A stretch of DNA of 64,000 bases from Hexactinellida sp. DTS-2022 (taxonomy: Eukaryota; Porifera; Hexactinellida), in the NCBI GenBank assembly GCA_028753945.1, contig JAPNXP010000001.1, positions 9,972,501-10,036,500 on the forward strand, in the 5' to 3' direction. Below the pieces are notes generated by a model. The model had not been told where the DNA came from. It saw only the letters and a program-made list of their open reading frames with translations, and searched no databases. The position numbers and the translations under genes are program-made. Within the stretch, counting starts at the first letter, position 1, and every line of letters starts with the position of its first letter. This document shows, piece by piece, positions 10,601-24,800 of the stretch.

Positions 10601-13600
10601 TATTATATCCACAGATAACATAATGAAACATTCCTACTTTCTATATCTAGGACATTCTACAATGGAGAACCAAGTTAGTAATCGCTATATATATATCCAC
10701 TTATAACATTGTACGCATTTTGCGTACAATATATAGCACATTATATACAGTATACATTCTTTGGGATTCGAAATTCATTATATCCACAGATAACATAATG
10801 AAACATTCATACTTTCTATATCTAGGACATTCTACAATGGAGAACCAAGTTAGTATTCGCTATATATATATCCACTTATAACATTGTACGCATTTTGCGT
10901 ACAATATATTGCACATTATATACAGTAGACCTTCGTTGAGATTCGAAATTCATTGTATCCACTGATAACTTAATGAAACATTCATACTTTCTATATCTAG
11001 GACATTCTACAATGGAGAACCAAGTTAGTATTCGCTATTTATATATCCACTTATAACATTGTACGCATTTTGCGTACAATATATAGCACATTATATACAG
11101 TAGACCTTCTTTGGGATTCGAAATTCATTATATCCACAGATAACATAATGAAACATTCATACTTTCTATATCTAGGACATTCTACAATGGAGAACCAAGT
11201 TAGTATTCGCTTTATATATATCCACATATATCATTGTACGCATTTTGCGTACAATATATAGCACATTATATACAGTAGACCTTCGTTGGGATTCGAAATT
11301 CATTATATCCACAGATAACATAATGAAACATTAATATTTTCCATATCTAGGACATTCTACAATGGAGAACCAAGTTAGTATTCGCTATATATATATCCAC
11401 ATATATCATTGTACGCATTTTCAGTACAATATATACTACATTCTTTACAGAAGACCTTCGTTGGGATTTTAATTCATTATATAAACCAATAACATAATGA
11501 AACTTTCATACTTTTTATATCACAGACATTCTACAATGGGGAACCAAGTTAGTATTCGCTATATATATATCACTTTATAACATTGTACGCATTTTGCGTA
11601 CAATATATAGCACATTATATATAGTAGACCTTCGTTGAGATTCGAAATTCATTGTATCCACTGATAACTTAATGAAACATTCCTACTTTCTATATCTAGG
11701 ACATTCTACAATGGAGAACCAAGTTAGTAATCGCTATATATATATCCACTTATAACATTGTACGCATTTTGCGTACAATATATAGCACATTATATACAGT
11801 ATACATTCTTTGGGATTCGAAATTCATTATATCCACAGATAACATAATGAAACATTCATACTTTCTATATCTAGGACATTCTACAATGGAGAACCAAGTT
11901 AGTATTCGCTATATATATATCCACTTATAACATTGTACGCATTTTGCGTACAATATATTGCACATTATATACAGTAGACCTTCGTTGAGATTCGAAATTC
12001 ATTGTATCCACTGATAACTTAATGAAACATTCATACTTTCTATATCTAGGACATTCTACAATGGAGAACCAAGTTAGTATTCGCTATTTATATATCCACT
12101 TATAACATTGTACGCATTTTGCGTACAATATATAGCACATTATATACAGTAGACATTCTTTGGGATTCGAAATTCATTATATCCACAGATAACATAATGA
12201 AACATTCATACTTTCTATATCTAGGACATTCTACAATGGAGAACCAAGTTAGTATTCGCTATATATATATCCACTTATAACATTGTACGCATTTTGCGTA
12301 CAATATATTGCACATTATATACAGTAGACCTTCGTTGAGATTCGAAATTCATTGTATCCACTGATAACTTAATGAAACATTCATACTTTCTATATCTAGG
12401 ACATTCTACAATGGAGAACCAAGTTAGTAATCGCTATATATATATCCACTTATAACATTGTACGCATTTTGCGTACAATATATAGCACATTATATACAGT
12501 ATACATTCTTTGGGATTCGAAATTCATTATATCCACAGATAACATAATGAAACATTCATACTTTCTATATCTAGGACATTCTACAATGGAGAACCAAGTT
12601 AGTATTCGCTATATATATATCCACTTATAACATTGTACGCATTTTGCGTACAATATATTGCACATTATATACAGTAGACCTTCGTTGAGATTCGAAATTC
12701 ATTGTATCCACTGATAACTTAATGAAACATTCATACTTTCTATATCTAGGACATTCTACAATGGAGAACCAAGTTAGTATTCGCTATTTATATATCCACT
12801 TATAACATTGTACGCATTTTGCGTACAATATATAGCACATTATATACAGTAGACCTTCTTTGGGATTCGAAATTCATTATATCCACAGATAACATAATGA
12901 AACATTCATACTTTCTATATCTAGGACATTCTACAATGGAGAACCAAGTTAGTATTCGCTTTATATATATCCACATATATCATTGTACGCATTTTGCGTA
13001 CAATATATAGCACATTATATACAGTAGACCTTCGTTGGGATTCGAAATTCATTATATCCACAGATAACATAATGAAACATTAATATTTTCCATATCTAGG
13101 ACATTCTACAATGGAGAACCAAGTTAGTATTCGCTATATATATATCCACATATATCATTGTACGCATTTTCAGTACAATATATACTACATTATTTACAGA
13201 AGACCTTCGTTGGGATTTTAATTCATTATATAAACCAATAACATAATGAAACTTTCATACTTTTTATATCACAGACATTCTACAATGGGGAACCAAGTTA
13301 GTATTCGCTATATATATATCACTTTATAACATTGTACGCATTTTGCGTACAATATATAGCACATTATATATAGTAGACCTTCGTTGAGATTCGAAATTCA
13401 TTGTATCCACTGATAACTTAATGAAACATTCCTACTTTCTATATCTAGGACATTCTACAATGGAGAACCAAGTTAGTAATCGCTATATATATATCCACTT
13501 ATAACATTGTACGCATTTTGCGTACAATATATAGCACATTATATACAGTATACATTCTTTGGGATTCGAAATTCATTATATCCACAGATAACATAATGAA

Positions 13601-15880
13601 ACATTCATACTTTCTATATCTAGGACATTCTACAATGGAGAACCAAGTTAGTATTCGCTATATATATATCCACTTATAACATTGTACGCATTTTGCGTAC
13701 AATATATTGCACATTATATACAGTAGACCTTCGTTGAGATTCGAAATTCATTGTATCCACTGATAACTTAATGAAACATTCATACTTTCTATATCTAGGA
13801 CATTCTACAATGGAGAACCAAGTTAGTATTCGCTATTTATATATCCACTTATAACATTGTACGCATTTTGCGTACAATATATAGCACATTATATACAGTA
13901 GACATTCTTTGGGATTCGAAATTCATTATATCCACAGATAACATAATGAAACATTCATACTTTCTATATCTAGGACATTCTACAATGGAGAACCAAGTTA
14001 GTATTCGCTATATATATATCCACTTATAACATTGTACGCATTTTGCGTACAATATATTGCACATTATATACAGTAGACCTTCGTTGAGATTCGAAATTCA
14101 TTGTATCCACTGATAACTTAATGAAACATTCATACTTTCTATATCTAGGACATTCTACAATGGAGAACCAAGTTAGTATTCGCTATTTATATATCCACTT
14201 ATAACATTGTACGCATTTTGCGTACAATATATAGCACATTATATACAGTAGACCTTCTTTGGGATTCGAAATTCATTATATCCACAGATAACATAATGAA
14301 ACATTCATACTTTCTATATCTAGGACATTCTACAATGGAGAACCAAGTTAGTATTCGCTTTATATATATCCACATATATCATTGTACGCATTTTGCGTAC
14401 AATATATAGCACATTATATACAGTAGACCTTCGTTGGGATTCGAAATTCATTATATCCACAGATAACATAATGAAACATTAATATTTTCCATATCTAGGA
14501 CATTCTACAATGGAGAACCAAGTTAGTATTCGCTATATATATATCCACATATATCATTGTACGCATTTTCAGTACAATATATACTACATTATTTACAGAA
14601 GACCTTCGTTGGGATTTTAATTCATTATATAAACCAATAACATAATGAAACTTTCATACTTTTTATATCACAGACATTCTACAATGGGGAACCAAGTTAG
14701 TATTCGCTATATATATATCACTTTATAACATTGTACGCATTTTGCGTACAATATATAGCACATTATATATAGTAGACCTTCGTTGAGATTCGAAATTCAT
14801 TGTATCCACTGATAACTTAATGAAACATTCCTACTTTCTATATCTAGGACATTCTACAATGGAGAACCAAGTTAGTAATCGCTATATATATATCCACTTA
14901 TAACATTGTACGCATTTTGCGTACAATATATAGCACATTATATACAGTATACATTCTTTGGGATTCGAAATTCATTATATCCACAGATAACATAATGAAA
15001 CATTCATACTTTCTATATCTAGGACATTCTACAATGGAGAACCAAGTTAGTATTCGCTATATATATATCCACTTATAACATTGTACGCATTTTGCGTACA
15101 ATATATTGCACATTATATACAGTAGACCTTCGTTGAGATTCGAAATTCATTGTATCCACTGATAACTTAATGAAACATTCATACTTTCTATATCTAGGAC
15201 ATTCTACAATGGAGAACCAAGTTAGTATTCGCTATTTATATATCCACTTATAACATTGTACGCATTTTGCGTACAATATATAGCACATTATATACAGTAG
15301 ACATTCTTTGGGATTCGAAATTCATTATATCCACAGATAACATAATGAAACATTCATACTTTCTATATCTAGGACATTCTACAATGGAGAACCAAGTTAG
15401 TATTCGCTATATATATATCCACTTATAACATTGTACGCATTTTGCGTACAATATATTGCACATTATATACAGTAGACCTTCGTTGAGATTCGAAATTCAT
15501 TGTATCCACTGATAACTTAATGAAACATTCATACTTTCTATATCTAGGACATTCTACAATGGAGAACCAAGTTAGTATTCGCTATTTATATATCCACTTA
15601 TAACATTGTACGCATTTTGCGTACAATATATAGCACATTATATACAGTAGACCTTCTTTGGGATTCGAAATTCATTATATCCACAGATAACATAATGAAA
15701 CATTCATACTTTCTATATCTAGGACATTCTACAATGGAGAACCAAGTTAGTATTCGCTTTATATATATCCACATATATCATTGTACGCATTTTGCGTACA
15801 ATATATAGCACATTATATACAGTAGACCTTCGTTGGGATTCGAAATTCATTATATCCACAGATAACATAATGGAACATTA
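10600..15880 (+). repeat. Satellite higher-order repeat, 1,399-bp unit (8 monomers)
   Basis: Diagnostic variants recur at fixed spacing. The A-type variant with TTAATATTTTCC lies at 11331, 13080, 14479 and 15878. Spacings are 1,749, 1,399 and 1,399 bp, that is ten, eight and eight monomers. Within a unit, monomers differ from one another; between units, equivalent monomers look identical. This is the pattern of recent unequal exchange or replication-slip amplification. The monomers include GTTGAGATTCG, CTTTGGGATTCG and AGTAATCGC variants, all mostly type A. Confidence 0.9.
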
Positions 15881-18800
15881 ATATTTTCCATATCTAGGAC
15901 ATTCTACAATGGAGAATCAAGTTAGTATTCGCTATATTATATATCCACTTAACACATTGTACGCATTTTCAGTACAATATATACTACATTATTCACAGAA
16001 GACCATCGTTGGGATTTTAATTCATTATATACACCAATAACATAATGAAACTTTCATACTTTCTATTTCACTGACATTCTACAATGGAGAACCAAGTTAG
16101 TATACGCAATTTATATATCACTTTATAACATTGTACGTATTTTGCGTACAATATATTGCACATTATATACAGTAGACCTTCGTTGGGATTCGAAATTCAT
16201 TCTATCCACAGAAAACATGATGAAACATTCCTACTTTCTATATCTAGGACATTCTACAATGGGGAACCAAGTTCTTATTCGCTATTTATTTATCACTTTA
16301 TAACATTGTACTCATTTTGCGTACAATATCTAGCACATTATATACAGTAGACCTTCGTTGGGATTCGAAATTCATTATATCCACAGATAACATAATGAAA
16401 CATTCCTACTTTCTATATCTAGGACATTCTACAATGGAGAACCAAGTTAGTATTCGCTATATATATATCCACTTATAACATTGTACGCATTTTGCGTACA
16501 ATATATAGCACATTATATACAGTAGACCTTCGTTGAGATTCGAAATTCATTGTATCCACTGATAACTTAATGAAACATTCATACTTTCTATATCTAGGAC
16601 ATTCTACAATGGAGAACCAAGTTAGTATTTGCTTTATATATATCCACTTAAAACATTGTACGCATTTTCAGTACAATAGATATTACATTATTCACAGAAG
16701 ACCATCGTTGTGATTTTAATTCATTATATACACCAATAACATAATGAAACTTTCATACTTTCTATGTCCAGGACATTCTACAATGGAGAACCAAGTTAGT
16801 ATTCGCTATATGATATATCCACTTAACACATTGTACGCATTTTCAGTACAATATATACTACATTATTCACAGAAGACCATCGTTGGGATTTTAATTCATT
16901 ATATACACCAATAACATAATGAAACTTTCATACTTTCTATTTCACTGACGTTCTACAATGGAGAACCAAGTTAGTATTCGCAATTTATATATCACTTTAT
17001 AACATTGTACGCATTTTGCGTACAATATATTGCACATTATATACAGTAGACCTTCGTTGGGATTCGAAATTCATTCTATTCACAGAAAACATGATGAAAC
17101 ATTCCTACTTTCTATATCTAGGACATTCTACAATGGGGAACCAAGTTCTTATTCGCTATTTATATATCACTTTGTAACATTGTACGCATTTTGCGTACAA
17201 TATATAGCACATTCTAAACAGTAGACCTTCGTTTGGATTCGAAATTCATTATATCCACAGATAACATAATGGAACATTAATATTTTCCATATCTAGGACA
17301 TTCTACAATGGAGAATCAAGTTAGTATTCGCTATATTATATATCCACTTAACACATTGTACGCATTTTCAGTACAATATATACTACATTATTCACAGAAG
17401 ACCATCGTTGGGATTTTAATTCATTATATACACCAATAACATAATGAAACTTTCATACTTTCTATTTCACTGACATTCTACAATGGAGAACCAAGTTAGT
17501 ATACGCAATTTATATATCACTTTATAACATTGTACGTATTTTGCGTACAATATATTGCACATTATATACAGTAGACCTTCGTTGGGATTCGAAATTCATT
17601 CTATCCACAGAAAACATGATGAAACATTCCTACTTTCTATATCTAGGACATTCTACAATGGGGAACCAAGTTCTTATTCGCTATTTATATATCACTTTAT
17701 AACATTGTACGCATTTTGCGTACAATATATAGCACATTATATACAGTAGACCTTCGTTGGGATTCGAAATTCATTATATCCACAGATAACATAATGGAAC
17801 ATTAATATTTTCCATATCTAGGACATTCTACAATGGAGAACCAAGTTAGTATTCGCTATATATATATCCACATATATCATTGTACGCATTTTCAGTACAA
17901 TATATACTACATTATTTACAGAAGACCTTCGTTCGGATTTTAATTCATTATATAAACCAATAACATAATGAAACTTTCATACTTTTTATATCATAGACAT
18001 TCTACAATGCTGAACCAAGTTAGTATTCGCTATTTATATATCACTTTATAACATTGTACGCATTTTGCGTACAATATATAGCACATTATATACAGTAGAC
18101 TTTCGTTGGGATTCGAAATTCATTATATCCACAGATAACATAATGAAACATTCCTACTTTCTATATCTAGGACATTCTACAATGGGGAACCAAGTTCTTA
18201 TTCGCTATTTATTTATCACTTTATAACATTGTACTGATTTTGCGTACAATATCTAGCACATTATATACAGTAGACCTTCGTTGGGATTCGAAATTCATTA
18301 TATCCACAGATAACATAATGAAACATTCCTACTTTCTATATCTAGGACATTCTACAATGGAGAACCAAGTTAGTAATCGCTATATATATATCCACTTATA
18401 ACATTGTACGCATTTTGCGTACAATATATAGCACATTATATACAGTATACATTCTTTGGGATTCGAAATTCATTATATCCACAGATAACATAATGAAACA
18501 TTCATACTTTCTATATCTAGGACATTCTACAATGGAGAACCAAGTTAGTATTCGCTATATATATATCCACTTATAACATTGTACGCATTTTGCGTACAAT
18601 ATATAGCACATTATATACAGTAGACCTTCTTTGGGATTCGAAATTCATTATATCCACAGATAACATAATGAAACATTCATACTTTCTATATCTAGGACAT
18701 TCTACAATGGAGAACCAAGTTAGTATTCGCTTTATATATATCCACTTATAACATTGTACGCATTTTCTGTACAATATATACTACATTATTTACAGAAGAC

Positions 18801-21800
18801 CTTCGTTGGGATTCGAAATTCATTATATCCACAGATAACATAATGAAACATTCCTACTTTCTATATCTAGGACATTCTACAATGGAGAACCAAGTTAGTA
18901 ATCGCTATATATATATCCACTTATAACATTGTACGCATTTTGCGTACATTATATAGCACATTATATACAGTATACATTCTTTGGGATTCGAAATTCATTA
19001 TATCCACAGATAACATAATGAAACATTCATACTTTCTATATCTAGGACATTCTACAATGGAGAACCAAGTTAGTATTCGCTATATATATATCCACTTATA
19101 ACATTGTACGCATTTTGCGTACAATATATAGCACATTATATACAGTAGACCTTCTTTGGGATTCGAAATTCATTATATCCACAGATAACATAATGAAACA
19201 TTCATACTTTCTATATCTAGGACATTCTACAATGGAGAACCAAGTTAGTATTCGCTTTATATATATCCACTTATAACATTGTACGCATTTTCTGTACAAT
19301 ATATACTACATTATTTACAGAAGACCTTCGTTGGGATTTTAATTCATTATATAAACCAATAACATAATGAAACTTTCATACTTTTTATATCACAGACATT
19401 CTACAATGGGGAATCAAGTTAGTATTCGCTATTTATATATCATTTTATAACATTGTACGCATTTTGCGTACAATATCTAGCACATTATATACAGTAGACT
19501 TTCGTTGGGATTCGAAATTCATTATATCCACAGATAACATAATGAAACATTCATACTTTCTATATCTAGGACATTCTACAATGGAGAACCAAGTTAGTAT
19601 TCGCTATATATATATCCACTTATAACATTGTACGCATTTTCAGTACAATATATACTACATTATTTATAGAAGACCATCGTGGGATTTTAATTCATTATAT
19701 AAACCAATAACATAATGAAACTTTCATACTTTCTATATCACAGACATTCTACAATGGGGAATCAAGTTAGTATTCACTATTTATATATCACTTTATAACA
19801 TTGTACCCATTTTGCGTACAATATATAGCACATTATACACAGTAGATCTTCTTTGGGATTCAAAATTTCATTATATCCACAGATAACATAATGAAACATT
19901 CATACTTTCTATATCTAGGACATTCCACAATGGAGAACCTCGTTAGTATTCGCTATGTTTATCCACTTTATAACATTGTCCGCGTTTTGAGTACAATATA
20001 TAGCACATTATACACTGTAGATCTTCTTTGGGATTCAAAATTCATTATATAAACTAATAACATAATGAAACATTCACACTTTCTATATCTAGGACATTCT
20101 ACAATGGGGAACCAAGTTCTTATACGCTATTTATATATCACTTTATAACATTGTACGCATTTTGCGTACAATATATGGCACATTATATACAATAGACCTT
20201 CGTTGGGATTCGAAATTCATTATATCCACCCACAACATAATGAATCTTTCATCCTTTCTATATCTAGGACATTCTACAATGGAGAAACTTGCCAGTATTC
20301 ACTATATATATATCCACTTATAACTTTGTACGCATATTCAGTACAATATATACTACATTATTTACAGAAGACCATCGTTGGGATTTTAATTCATTATATA
20401 AACCAATAACATAATGGAACTTTCATACTTTCTATATCACATACATTATACAATGGAGAACCAAGTTAATATTCGCTATATATATATCACTTTATAACAT
20501 TGTACGCATTTTCGGTACAATATATACTACATTATTTACAGAAGACCTTCGTTGGGATTTTGATTCATTATATAAACCAATAACATAATGAAACTTTCAT
20601 ACTTTTTATATCACAGACATTCTACAATGGGGAATCAAGTTAGTATTCGTTATTTATATATCACTTTATAACATTGTACGCATTTTGCGTACAATATCTA
20701 GCACATTATATACAGTAGACTTTCGTTGGGATTCGAGATTCAATATATCCACAGATAACATAATGAAACATTCCTACTTTCTATATCTAGGACATTCTAC
20801 AATGGAGAACCAAGTTAGTATTCGCTATTTATATATCCACTTACAACATTGTACGCATTTTGCGTACAATATATAGCACATTATATACAGTAGACCTTCT
20901 TTGGGATTCGAAATTCATTATATCCACAGATAACATAATGAAACATTCATAATTTCTATATCTAGGACATTCTACAATGGAGAACCAAGTTAGTATTCGC
21001 TTTATATATATCCACTTATAACATTGTACGCATTTTCTGTACAATATATACTACATTATTTACAGAAGACCTTCGTTGGGATTTTAATTCATTATATCCA
21101 CAGATAACATAATGAAACATTCATACTTTCTATATCTAGGACATTCTACAATGGAGAACCAAGTTCTTTTTCGCTATTTATATATCACTTTATAACATTG
21201 TACGCATTTTGCGTACTATATATAGCACATTATATACAGTAGACATCGTTGAGATTCGAAATTCATTGTATCCACAGATAACATAAGGAAACATTCATAC
21301 TTTCTATATCTAGGACATTCTACAATGGAATCCAAGTTAGTATTCGCTGAATATATATCCACTTATAACATTGTACGCATTTTGCGTACAATATATAGCA
21401 CATTATATACAGTAGACCTTCGTTGGGATTCGAAATTCATTATATCCACAGATAACATAATGAAACATTCATACTTTCTATATCTAGGACATTCTACAAT
21501 GGAGAACCAAGTTAGTATTCGCTTTATATATATCCACTTATAACATTGTACGCATTTTCTGTACAATATATACTACATTATTTACAGAAGACCTTCGTTG
21601 GGATTTTAATTCATTATATAAACCAATAACATGATGAAACTTTCATACTTTTTATATCACAGACATTCTACAATGGGGAATCAAGTTAGTATTCGTTATT
21701 TATATATCACTTTATAACATTGTACGCATTTTGCGTACAATATCTAGCACATTATATACAGTAAACTTTCGTTGGGATTCGAAATTCATTATATCCACAG

Positions 21801-24800
21801 ATAACATAATGAAACATTCCTACTTTCTATATCTAGGACATTCTACAATGGGGAACCAAGTTCTTATTCGCTATTTATATATCACTTTGTAACATTGTAC
21901 GCATTTTGCGTACAATATATAGCACATTATAAACAGTAGACCTTCGTTTGGATTCGAAATTCATTATATCCACAGATAACATAATGGAACATTAATATTT
22001 TCCATATCTAGGACATTCTACAATGGAGAATCAAGTTAGTATTCGCTATATTATATATCCACTTAACACATTGTACGCATTTTCAGTACAATATATACTA
22101 CATTATTCACAGAAGACCATCGTTGGGATTTTAATTCATTATATACACCAATAACATAATGAAACTTTCATACTTTCTATTTCACTGACATTCTACAATG
22201 GAGAACCAAGTTAGTATACGCAATTTATATATCACTTTATAACATTGTACGTATTTTGCGTACAATATATTGCACATTATATACAGTAGACCTTCGTTGG
22301 GATTCGAAATTCATTCTATCCACAGAAAACATGATGAAACATTCCTACTTTCTATATCTAGGACATTCTACAATGGGGAACCAAGTTCTTATTCGCTATT
22401 TATATATCACTTTATAACATTGTACGCATTTTGCGTACAATATATAGCACATTATATACAGTAGACCTTCGTTGGGATTCGAAATTCATTATATCCACAG
22501 ATAACATAATGGAACATTAATATTTTCCATATCTAGGACATTCTACAATGGAGAACCAAGTTAGTATTCGCTATATATATATCCACATATATCATTGTAC
22601 GCATTTTCAGTACAATATATACTACATTATTTACAGAAGACCTTCGTTCGGATTTTAATTCATTATATAAACCAATAACATAATGAAACTTTCATACTTT
22701 TTATATCATAGACATTCTACAATGCTGAACCAAGTTAGTATTCGCTATTTATATATCACTTTATAACATTGTACGCATTTTGCGTACAATATATAGCACA
22801 TTATATACAGTAGACTTTCGTTGGGATTCGAAATTCATTATATCCACAGATAACATAATGAAACATTCCTACTTTCTATATCTAGGACATTCTACAATGG
22901 GGAACCAAGTTCTTATTCGCTATTTATTTATCACTTTATAACATTGTACTGATTTTGCGTACAATATCTAGCACATTATATACAGTAGACCTTCGTTGGG
23001 ATTCGAAATTCATTATATCCACAGATAACATAATGAAACATTCCTACTTTCTATATCTAGGACATTCTACAATGGAGAACCAAGTTAGTAATCGCTATAT
23101 ATATATCCACTTATAACATTGTACGCATTTTGCGTACAATATATAGCACATTATATACAGTATACATTCTTTGGGATTCGAAATTCATTATATCCACAGA
23201 TAACATAATGAAACATTCCTACTTTCTATATCTAGGACATTCTACAATGGAGAACCAAGTTAGTAATCGCTATATATATATCCACTTATAACATTGTACG
23301 CATTTTGCGTACATTATATAGCACATTATATACAGTATACATTCTTTGGGATTCGAAATTCATTATATCCACAGATAACATAATGAAACATTCATACTTT
23401 CTATATCTAGGACATTCTACAATGGAGAACCAAGTTAGTATTCGCTATATATATATCCACTTATAACATTGTACGCATTTTGCGTACAATATATAGCACA
23501 TTATATACAGTAGACCTTCTTTGGGATTCGAAATTCATTATATCCACAGATAACATAATGAAACATTCATACTTTCTATATCTAGGACATTCTACAATGG
23601 AGAACCAAGTTAGTATTCGCTTTATATATATCCACTTATAACATTGTACGCATTTTCTGTACAATATATACTACATTATTTACAGAAGACCTTCGTTGGG
23701 ATTTTAATTCATTATATAAACCAATAACATAATGAAACTTTCATACTTTTTATATCACAGACATTCTACAATGGGGAATCAAGTTAGTATTCGCTATTTA
23801 TATATCACTTTATAACATTGTACGCATTTTGCGTACAATATCTAGCACATTATATACAGTAGACTTTCGTTGGGATTCGAAATTCATTATATCCACAGAT
23901 AACATAATGAAACATTCATACTTTCTATATCTAGGACATTCTACAATGGAGAACCAAGTTAGTATTCGCTATATATATATCCACTTATAACATTGTACGC
24001 ATTTTCAGTACAATATATACTACATTATTTATAGAAGACCATCGTGGGATTTTAATTCATTATATAAACCAATAACATAATGAAACTTTCATACTTTCTA
24101 TATCACAGACATTCTACAATGGGGAATCAAGTTAGTATTCACTATTTATATATCACTTTATAACATTGTACCCATTTTGCGTACAATATATAGCACATTA
24201 TACACAGTAGATCTTCTTTGGGATTCAAAATTTCATTATATCCACAGATAACATAATGAAACATTCATACTTTCTATATCTAGGACATTCCACAATGGAG
24301 AACCTCGTTAGTATTCGCTATGTTTATCCACTTTATAACATTGTCCGCGTTTTGAGTACAATATATAGCACATTATACACTGTAGATCTTCTTTGGGATT
24401 CAAAATTCATTATATAAACTAATAACATAATGAAACATTCACACTTTCTATATCTAGGACATTCTACAATGGGGAACCAAGTTCTTATACGCTATTTATA
24501 TATCACTTTATAACATTGTACGCATTTTGCGTACAATATATGGCACATTATATACAATAGACCTTCGTTGGGATTCGAAATTCATTATATCCACCCACAA
24601 CATAATGAATCTTTCATCCTTTCTATATCTAGGACATTCTACAATGGAGAAACTTGCCAGTATTCACTATATATATATCCACTTATAACTTTGTACGCAT
24701 ATTCAGTACAATATATACTACATTATTTACAGAAGACCATCGTTGGGATTTTAATTCATTATATAAACCAATAACATAATGGAACTTTCATACTTTCTAT

